Source of the DNA: Bacteroidales bacterium
GTDB taxonomy: Bacteria > Bacteroidota > Bacteroidia > Bacteroidales > UBA932
Length of the DNA stretch: 6,955 bases
Direction of reading: 5' to 3'
NCBI GenBank assembly: GCA_017651785.1
Contig: JAGCCD010000121.1
Coordinates: forward strand, 1 to 6,955
Below the pieces are notes generated by a model. That model did not search any database. It was not told where the DNA came from and was given only the letters and a program-made list of their open reading frames with translations. This document shows positions 1 to 4,846 of this stretch, piece by piece. Both the position numbers and the translations under genes were made by a program. The first letter of the stretch is position 1. Each line of letters opens with the position of its first letter.

Positions 1-281
1 AGTATCCGGACGACGTGTCCCCGGCAGTGAAGACCCGCCGCCTGGAGGAGATCATCGCCCTGCAGAACAAGCTTTCCCTGCAAAGCAACAGGGCCGATCT
101 GGGCAAGACCTTCGAGGTCCTTGTAGAGGGCCCCTCAAAGCGCAATCCCTCAGACCTTTGCGGCCGCACCGGCACTGGCAAGATGTGCGTGTGGCCAGAT
201 ACCAAGCACAAGGCGGGAGACTTCGTGCAGGTTGAGGTGGTAGACTGCACACAGGCCACGCTGCTATGCAAGCTGGTGTAA
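1..281 (+). CDS. miaB: MiaB C-terminus (tRNA-2-methylthio-N6-dimethylallyladenosine synthase), 5'-partial
   Basis: This is the 3' end of miaB; the reading frame is open from base 3 and the true start lies outside the window. MiaB is a radical-SAM enzyme that methylthiolates N6-isopentenyladenosine at position 37 of tRNAs reading UNN codons, in the cytoplasm. Visible here are the linker helix (VKTRRLEEIIALQNKLSLQSN), the motif GKTFEVLVEGPSKR and the C-terminal TRAM beta-barrel (about the last 60 residues, with CGRTGTGK and GDFVQVEVVDCTQATL), which binds tRNA. The cluster-binding and radical-SAM cysteines would be upstream. The gene ends in TAA, and the nitroreductase gene starts 4 nt later, suggesting co-transcription. 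A diverged copy of its last codons recurs at 1866-1904. The family is assigned from the conserved tail; a related methylthiotransferase (RimO, MtaB) is less likely because the ALQ..LS..SN-GKT-VLVEG pattern is MiaB-like. Confidence 0.9.
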   Translation, partial: YPDDVSPAVKTRRLEEIIALQNKLSLQSNRADLGKTFEVLVEGPSKRNPSDLCGRTGTGKMCVWPDTKHKAGDFVQVEVVDCTQATLLCKLV

Positions 282-285
282 GATT

Positions 286-921
286 ATGGCAGACAATTAT
301 ATAGAAAGACGCGAGGAGGAACTCAAGAGTTCCGCCCGTCAGGTAGTGCGCCGCAGCACCCCTTCGCTGGAAACGCTGATCTACAGGAACCGCAGCCACA
401 GGGCGTACGACACATCGTATGTGGTAGCACTCAGGCAGTTGGAGGCGATAGTCGCCGTCAATACCGAGCTCCCGTCGGGCAAGAACGCCCAGACGCTTCG
501 CTTCAAGCTGCTTGACGAGAAAAACGGCGGAGCAGATTTCTGCCGCTTCCTCCACTTCGGCGGATATCTTCCCGAGCTTCATCTCCCGGTCCCTGGCACC
601 GAGCCGCGTGCATTCATCGTTGTCTGCAGCACCGGCCCGGAGACTCCTACGGTTGATATCGACCTTGGTATTTCCCTTCAAAGTATGGCCTTAAAGGCTG
701 TTGAGATAGGCCTTAATGCTCTGATTGTCAGGGCTTTTGACCGTCAGGAAGTCAAGACCGCACTGAATCTTCCCCTTGAGCCGCTGGCGGTTCTGGCCAT
801 CGGCAAAGGCATAGACAAAATAGAGCTGGTACAAGTCCCCGCAGGCTCAGACCTGAAGTACTACCGTAAGGACGGATTGCACTATGTGCCCAAACTCGGG
901 CTTAAGGATATCGTTTTATAA
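286..921 (+). CDS. Nitroreductase-family protein (FMN-dependent, Bacteroidetes type)
   Basis: A 211-aa cytoplasmic protein of the nitroreductase superfamily, which uses FMN and NAD(P)H to reduce nitro, quinone or similar acceptors; the physiological substrate is unknown. Visible family marks are the N-terminal phosphate-binding type motif RNRSHRAYD (residues 34-42), PSGKNAQ (63-69) before the first core strand, the helix DLGISLQSMALKAVEIGLNAL (from about residue 126), and the C-terminal block LAIGKG followed by YYRKDGLHYVPKLGL. The last pattern (YxRDxxGxHxVPKxxLxDI) is common in Bacteroidetes members. Length is normal for the family and I see no missing block. The ATG lies 4 nt after the miaB stop and the next ORF starts 5 nt after its TAA, so it is probably in one operon with miaB. 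The family call is firm; the substrate is not predictable. Confidence 0.88.
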   Translation: MADNYIERREEELKSSARQVVRRSTPSLETLIYRNRSHRAYDTSYVVALRQLEAIVAVNTELPSGKNAQTLRFKLLDEKNGGADFCRFLHFGGYLPELHLPVPGTEPRAFIVVCSTGPETPTVDIDLGISLQSMALKAVEIGLNALIVRAFDRQEVKTALNLPLEPLAVLAIGKGIDKIELVQVPAGSDLKYYRKDGLHYVPKLGLKDIVL

Positions 922-926
922 AAGCA

Positions 927-1229
927 ATGAAGCAAATGATTCGCCATGCCCCCATTTTCCTGGCAGATCACAGGAACGAGGAACGCTTAGAGTATTCCAA
1001 ACTAACCCTGTACTTCTCGGACAAAGGTCCATACCTGCTGGAGGATGTCATTACCCCCGGTTGGGCCGCCAGCAACTACGGAGGCGGGGTTGTCCGGACA
1101 GATCTTCCCGCAGATTTCTATAAGGGCCAGACACCGGAATCCTTTGCTGAGCATCTCCCGGAACGCTTCCGTGAGCAGATTCGGCAGAATGCCGAGCTCG
1201 CCGCCTTCCTGCAGGAAGCCAATCGTTGA
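927..1229 (+). CDS. Hypothetical 100-aa protein downstream of nitroreductase
   Basis: I do not recognise this protein. It begins 5 nt after the nitroreductase stop, in a tight same-strand run with miaB, which supports a real, co-transcribed gene. A second in-frame ATG at 936 is an alternative start. There is no signal peptide or membrane segment, so it should be cytoplasmic. The first two thirds look like alternating strands (LEYSKLTLYFSDKG, LLEDVITPGW, NYGGGVVRTDLP); the last third is predicted helical and charged (PESFAEHLPERFREQIRQN, then ELAAFLQEANR). The frame ends in TGA. An overlapping - strand frame and other + frames in this stretch look like shadows. Possible roles as a partner of the nitroreductase or of tRNA modification are guesses from position only. 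Confidence 0.7.
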   Translation: MKQMIRHAPIFLADHRNEERLEYSKLTLYFSDKGPYLLEDVITPGWAASNYGGGVVRTDLPADFYKGQTPESFAEHLPERFREQIRQNAELAAFLQEANR

Positions 1230-1253
1230 ACAAGCCAAAACGTTGGTAAAGCA

Positions 1254-1278
1254 TAAAATACGCATCACTGGTATTTTA
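1254..1278. repeat. AT-rich inverted repeat upstream of the GlsB-type gene
   Basis: TAAAATAC (1254-1261) and GTATTTTA (1271-1278) are a perfect 8-bp inverted repeat with a 9-nt spacer. It lies 25 nt after the stop of the 100-aa gene and ends 15 nt before the -7 box of the next gene, so it overlaps the expected -33 region. It could be a weak hairpin ending the miaB operon or an operator for the stress-type membrane protein gene. No T-run follows it, so a classic intrinsic terminator is unlikely. Confidence 0.4.
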
Positions 1279-1292
1279 GCCCGATAAATTAT

Positions 1293-1300
1293 TATATTTG
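1293..1300 (+). promoter_or_regulatory. Bacteroidetes -7 promoter box for the GlsB/YeaQ-type gene
   Basis: TATATTTG is an exact match to the Bacteroidetes primary-sigma -7 consensus TAnnTTTG. It stands 27 nt before the ATG at 1328, giving a short leader. No good -33 TTTG is present at the usual 19-21 nt spacing; the best is CTGG at 1268-1271. The promoter separates this gene from the miaB operon. Confidence 0.6.
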
Positions 1301-1327
1301 CTGATGATAACCACTAATTAAAATGTT

Positions 1328-1588
1328 ATGAATATCCTTCTTACTTTGCTCTTCGGAGCCATCGCCGGCTGGCTTGCCGGTTTCTTTGTGGTCAAAGAGA
1401 AAGGCGGCCTCATCTGGAACATCATCATCGGCCTTCTGGGAGGCCTCGTAGGCGGCTGGCTGCTCGGTAAGTTGGGCGCTTCCGGGTCCTTCTGGTCAGA
1501 ATGGTATGGCCAGATTGTCTGCGCCCTCATAGGCGCCGTGGTACTTCTGTTCGTCTGGAACCTCATTAAGAAGCTCTTCAAGAAGTAA
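1328..1588 (+). CDS. GlsB/YeaQ/YmgE-family small membrane protein (transglycosylase-associated)
   Basis: An 86-aa, very hydrophobic inner-membrane protein of the Transgly_assoc family. Members are often induced by general or envelope stress; the biochemical role is not established, and the 'transglycosylase-associated' name is historical. Three membrane segments are visible, about residues 2-22, 28-50 and 61-80. The family's glycine pattern is present: GAIAGWLAGF (10-19), then NIIIGLLGGLVGGWL (31-45), then CALIGAVVLL (65-74). The C-terminus is basic (KKLFKK), which fits a cytoplasmic end. Length is typical. The ATG at 1328 is set by the start of the first membrane helix; the ATG at 1323 is in another frame. 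It has its own -7 box upstream and a strong hairpin 35 nt after its TAA, so it is probably monocistronic. Confidence 0.88.
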   Translation: MNILLTLLFGAIAGWLAGFFVVKEKGGLIWNIIIGLLGGLVGGWLLGKLGASGSFWSEWYGQIVCALIGAVVLLFVWNLIKKLFKK

Positions 1589-1622
1589 AGCTTCACCGGC
1601 AGGTCCTTTCAGAACAATCAGG

Positions 1623-1655
1623 ACGGGGATATCATTCGTGGTGATATCCCCGTTT
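1623..1655 (+). terminator. Perfect 12-bp hairpin after the GlsB-type gene, likely terminator
   Basis: ACGGGGATATCA (1623-1634) pairs perfectly with TGATATCCCCGT (1642-1653) around a 7-nt loop, and TTT follows at 1653-1655. Its place 35 nt after the stop codon and its stability suggest transcription termination for the + strand gene. The T-run is short. The - strand side has no T-run, so it is not clearly bidirectional, although no other terminator is visible for the convergent M64 gene. Confidence 0.65.
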
Positions 1656-1676
1656 CCGCTGCCATCCGGCACAGAA

Positions 1677-1763
1677 GCCGGCAAAGACCTTTCCATAAAG
1701 CCCGGAGACAATTTCTATGACTACTGCAACGGGACCTGGCTCAAGAATACGCCCATTCCCGCC
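1677..1763 (+). pseudogene. Fragment of an M13-family metallopeptidase N-terminus
   Basis: The translated segment KPGDNFYDYCNGTWLKN plus TPIPA matches the near-N-terminal signature of M13 (neprilysin/PepO-like) zinc endopeptidases, usually seen as PGDDFYxYxNGxWLKxxPIPA. Only about 29 residues remain. The catalytic HExxH region, which lies hundreds of residues downstream in real members, is absent. No signal peptide precedes it, because the terminator hairpin lies immediately upstream. At about residue A42/G44 of the 88-codon frame (1638-1904) it passes straight into a different protein's sequence. It is a gene remnant, not a working peptidase. A functional chimeric peptide is possible but nothing supports translation: the first in-frame start is a GTG inside the hairpin loop. 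Confidence 0.65.
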
Positions 1764-1766
1764 GCA

Positions 1767-1865
1767 GGCAACTGGGACGTTACATTCCTTTGCAATGCCG
1801 GCTCCTACGGCTACTACTGGTCATCATCCCTCAGTACGGATGATCCGTACAACGCGTGGGACCTC
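1767..1865 (+). pseudogene. Fragment of a DUF1566/FISUMP-like domain
   Basis: In the same frame as the M13 piece, the translation runs through AGSYGYYWSSSL and ends NAWDL. This is the hallmark core of the Fibrobacter succinogenes major paralogous (FISUMP/DUF1566-like) domain found in many Bacteroidetes surface lipoproteins; the preceding register G..D.T.L..AGSYG also fits. Only about 33 residues remain. The usual continuation after the AW.L strand, ending in a SVRPV-like motif, is replaced directly by the MiaB-like tail. The frame has no internal stop. It is best read as a relic moved into this intergenic space. Confidence 0.6.
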
Positions 1866-1904
1866 GACTGCACTCAGGCTACGCTGCTCTGCAAAGCCGT
1901 CTAG
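1866..1904 (+). pseudogene. Second, diverged copy of the miaB 3' end
   Basis: The last 12 residues of the composite frame, DCTQATLLCKAV, repeat the end of the MiaB CDS at 243-281 (DCTQATLLCKLV). Over the first 30 nt, 26 bases agree, and the four differences are all third-codon-position synonymous changes, so ten codons in a row encode the same peptide. The frame then stops at TAG (1902-1904). That stop overlaps the stop of the convergent M64 gene in the palindrome CTAG (1901-1904). The synonymous-only pattern implies that this copy diverged while part of a working miaB, and was then brought here, rather than decaying in place. Confidence 0.7.
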
Positions 1905-4759
1905 CGACCTGCTATCTGTCTCCAGGTCTTGCCTGGAGTGACTGGATTGGCCCTTTCTACCTTTTCTGCCTGCTCGATTCCTGGCACCCTTTGTGGTGCT
2001 TTTCCCGGATGTGCCTTGTCCCATGTGACGAAGGATTCGTAGTCGTATTGCCAAGATTCGCCCTCAGAGAGTTTCATGATGCGTGCCCAGATCTGCGCCC
2101 TGGAAGGAGCGTTGAAGTTGGAGTACGCATAATTGTTGTTCATGACGCTCTGGTACGACGGCCTCCATACACCGGCCCAGTAGGTGTAGCCGCCCGGATA
2201 GGCTCCAAGCTCTTCTGAGGCATAGCGGCTGTCGGAAATGAAATTGCTCCAGAGGACTTTAGAAAGGTCGCTGGTGAAGTCTACATTCATATACCAATGG
2301 CGCTGCTGCTTGTCCTGAGCGGCAGTTTTATCAGCATTGCCGATGCTTCCGTTGCTCACATATGAATACTCGTCTGCAAGCTTTGCAAATCCGTGTCCGC
2401 CCACTTCGTGAACAAGCGTACTTGCCTTTGAAGAGAGTTTTGACGTGAGTGAATAAGGCAGAGTCACAACCGATGCGCCTCCGGCATAGATGCCAGTATT
2501 CTCCGGCTCCAGCATCTGGCAGGTGCCGCCGTCGCGTATGCTGTTCATGATCACTAACACTACGGCATTGTCCATGCGAGTATCGTCAATGGCCTTCCGC
2601 GCATAGGTGAGCTCCTTCTGCATATCGCCTCCAACATATGATCCGCTGCCAAAGTAGCAGGAGAAGGCGGTCTGACAGCCGTTAAAGTACTCGTCGTTCT
2701 TAGAGACGGCATTGACGATATAGACGTTGAACCTGTCCTTGAGCGATTTGAAGGGCTCTGCGGAGAACAGGTCGTTCATTGCCGCCTGGGCCGTCTTGTA
2801 GAACGTTCCGTTTGCAACCTGTTTGTCGGAGAACGCATCTCCCAGGATTACAAGGTCTACGCCTTTGCCCGTAGAGGCGGTCTGCAGCGTATATACCTTT
2901 CCGTCCTCCGAGTAGTCCGACGACTCGTAATGGGTGAACTCGGTCTCGAATGTCTGTGCAAGCCAATCCATTGTGTTCTCAAGCGCCTTGTCGTTGCCTG
3001 CAGACATATCTACCAGCGACGTATATGCAACGGTCTTTGACGGGCCGATGATTACAATCTCGTTCTCAAAACCCGTAGGCCACATGTTACGCCCTCTCTC
3101 TGCGTAGAAAGGTGCCGTGCCGTCCGGATAATCTTCAAGCTGATAACGGATGAAGGACGGCCAGTCGCCGCCGTAATTTGTCATTAGGTTCTTGAAGATC
3201 CTGTCCCGATTTGTCCTGTCTGAACCGGAGGAGTTATTGTCGAAGAAAGTGATGACTCCCAGGCCCTTATCCTTTGAGTTGTTGTAAATCTGCTTGAGCT
3301 TGGAGATGGATTCTGCGGCAAGTCCGGACTCCGGATTGACGTTGAAGAACACCGTGTACTGGTTTTTGGCCATCTCTTCCTCTATGTCTAGTGTCTTTCC
3401 GTCTATGGCCGTAATCTTGGGAGACCTTGGCGCGGGGATGTTGGAATCGATGATGTCCTGCTGCGTGAGCTTGTTCGCCGCCACCATCATGCCCCAGATC
3501 TTCCAGTAATTGTCCATCAGCCGGAACGATGAGGGCAGGGGACCGGATAGCTCATTGGCATCCAGATAGCACTTGTCGAGGTTCAGCAGACCGCCCCATT
3601 CTTCCGGAACAGACCCGGTAAAGCCGTTGTTCTCAAAGTCAACAGACCGCAGGCTGGAAATCTCTCCCAATTCTGGAGGAAGCGGGCCGATGAAGTTGAG
3701 GTTACGCATGCTGACTTCTTCCAGGCTGCGCAGGTTGCGGACTGACGCAGGGAGCGGCTGCGCGTCCATGAAGAGCACGTTGCCTATCACGATTGACTGG
3801 AGCTCGGGCAGATTGTAGAACCCGTCGGGGAACTTGCCGCTCATCGTAAATCCCTGCAACGTGATGCTCTTGAGATGCTTGAGATTGCCGATTTCTTCCG
3901 GCATTGGCCCGTAACCAACGTCGTCGTGCGTGGAATTCTGGTAGTTGGTTATGTATAACGATTCCAGCTGCGTAAGGTCGCCGATCTCTTTAGGAATGCG
4001 TCCCGTGACATTGTTATCGTAGAAACTTAGCTTTACAACGTGCTTGCGGTCTACCGTGACGCCCTCCCAGTTGGCAATGTCTTCGTTTGTGCACCAATTG
4101 GCTTTTTTATTCCACTTGTCACCGCCCATGGACTGGTAAATCGCAATCAGCGCCGCACGCTCCTTTGCGTGGTATTCCGCTTCTGTAACGGTGACGGTAC
4201 AGCTGGCGGTAAGCCCTCCTGCCGTTGCGGTAATTACGGCTGTGCCAATGCTTGCGCCAGTTACCACTCCATCGGTTACGTATGCCACGCTACGGTTGTC
4301 TGAAGACCACTTAACCGTCTTGTTTTCAGCATCTTCCGGCTCCACGGTCGCAGTGAGGGTAATACTCTCTTCCTCCTGGATGCTAACGGACGTCTTGTCC
4401 AAAGAAATGGATGTGACAAGCACAATGCCTTTTACTACATTGACTTTGCAATAACCGGTCTGCCCGCCGGCAGTAGCGTTGATCGTAGCGGAACCGATGC
4501 TCACGGCGGTAATAAGGCCATCGCCGTTAACGGTGGCCACGCTCTCATTGTCCGATCCCCACTTGATCGTCTGCTCCGTAGCATTGGCCGGGCTGATCTT
4601 TGCCTCGGCAAATCGTTTCTCACCAGGGTACATTTCCATGGACTCCGGCGTAACACTGATGGAGGTAATTGCAATTTCTTTGACGCAGGAAACTGCTACT
4701 GCAAGAATAAGCAGCGGCAGAAAACGCCTGATGTGTGAAAAAGACCTAAAAGTGTTCAT
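1901..4759 (-). CDS. Multidomain M64-type peptidase lipoprotein with BIG2, LRR and thioredoxin-like domains
   Basis: A 952-aa envelope lipoprotein. Residues 1-25 form a lipoprotein signal peptide (RRFLPLLILAVAVSC, lipidated Cys25). Two BIG2 Ig-like domains follow (about 31-109 and 114-191; each has an IKW/VKW.SDN..VA.V core and an ATAGG turn). Next is a plant-type LRR N-cap (199-245, GGDKWNKKANW and WEGVTV) and LRRs with N..G.IP patterns to about 435. Residues 446-604 resemble a TlpA/AhpC thioredoxin fold (ITAIDGKTL, KLKQIYNNSKDKGLGVITF), but the CxxC site is replaced by PESGL. The peptidase domain starts near 620 (KGVDLVILGDAFS); HEVGGH (784-789) plus LADEY (794-798) and the SVMNNN turn (871-876) match the M64 (IgA-peptidase) family. 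M64 enzymes are zinc proteases. The substrate here is unknown; LRR and Ig-like modules suggest binding to surface or host polymers. The last ~30 residues are of doubtful origin. Confidence 0.82.
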   Translation of the reverse strand: MNTFRSFSHIRRFLPLLILAVAVSCVKEIAITSISVTPESMEMYPGEKRFAEAKISPANATEQTIKWGSDNESVATVNGDGLITAVSIGSATINATAGGQTGYCKVNVVKGIVLVTSISLDKTSVSIQEEESITLTATVEPEDAENKTVKWSSDNRSVAYVTDGVVTGASIGTAVITATAGGLTASCTVTVTEAEYHAKERAALIAIYQSMGGDKWNKKANWCTNEDIANWEGVTVDRKHVVKLSFYDNNVTGRIPKEIGDLTQLESLYITNYQNSTHDDVGYGPMPEEIGNLKHLKSITLQGFTMSGKFPDGFYNLPELQSIVIGNVLFMDAQPLPASVRNLRSLEEVSMRNLNFIGPLPPELGEISSLRSVDFENNGFTGSVPEEWGGLLNLDKCYLDANELSGPLPSSFRLMDNYWKIWGMMVAANKLTQQDIIDSNIPAPRSPKITAIDGKTLDIEEEMAKNQYTVFFNVNPESGLAAESISKLKQIYNNSKDKGLGVITFFDNNSSGSDRTNRDRIFKNLMTNYGGDWPSFIRYQLEDYPDGTAPFYAERGRNMWPTGFENEIVIIGPSKTVAYTSLVDMSAGNDKALENTMDWLAQTFETEFTHYESSDYSEDGKVYTLQTASTGKGVDLVILGDAFSDKQVANGTFYKTAQAAMNDLFSAEPFKSLKDRFNVYIVNAVSKNDEYFNGCQTAFSCYFGSGSYVGGDMQKELTYARKAIDDTRMDNAVVLVIMNSIRDGGTCQMLEPENTGIYAGGASVVTLPYSLTSKLSSKASTLVHEVGGHGFAKLADEYSYVSNGSIGNADKTAAQDKQQRHWYMNVDFTSDLSKVLWSNFISDSRYASEELGAYPGGYTYWAGVWRPSYQSVMNNNYAYSNFNAPSRAQIWARIMKLSEGESWQYDYESFVTWDKAHPGKAPQRVPGIEQAEKVERANPVTPGKTWRQIAGR
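1920..1938. repeat. Small inverted repeat inside the M64 gene 3' end
   Basis: CTCCAGG (1920-1926) and CCTGGAG (1932-1938) form a 7-bp hairpin with a 5-nt loop. It lies about six codons before the end of the M64 reading frame, in the stretch coding for the doubtful C-terminal tail. No T-run follows on either strand, so termination is not supported. It may be a structural trace of the recombination junction at about 1901, or chance. Confidence 0.3.
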
Positions 4760-4787
4760 GGCAGCCTGTTTTTATGTCACATTCGTA

Positions 4788-4795
4788 CAAAAGTA
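4788..4795 (-). promoter_or_regulatory. -7 promoter box of the M64 lipoprotein gene
   Basis: On the - strand this reads TACTTTTG, a match to TAnnTTTG, 28 nt upstream of the ATG (4757-4759). A TTTTTTG lies upstream but at about 14 nt spacing, short of the usual 19-21, so the -33 element is uncertain. It implies the M64 gene can be transcribed independently of the 606-aa gene whose stop lies 87 nt upstream. The rest of 4760-4846 is A/T-rich, with no clear terminator hairpin. Confidence 0.55.
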
Positions 4796-4846
4796 ACAAT
4801 AAAAAACAACAAAAAAGCGGATCGAAGTAAAGGTTCTGTGCGTCGT

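Noticed and set aside
52..681. Long - strand open frame opposite the miaB tail and nitroreductase gene
   Set aside because: It lies antisense to two well-recognised proteins, has cysteine- and arginine-rich low-sense composition and no recognisable domain; it is a shadow frame.
1856..2218. 120-codon + strand open frame over the M64 gene 3' end
   Set aside because: It covers the conserved end of the M64 domain in antisense and has no recognisable family.
4195..4710. Possible DNA tandem repeat of about 250 bp
   Set aside because: This is the pair of BIG2 domains. They are homologous as proteins but diverged at the DNA level, so it is not a nucleotide repeat.
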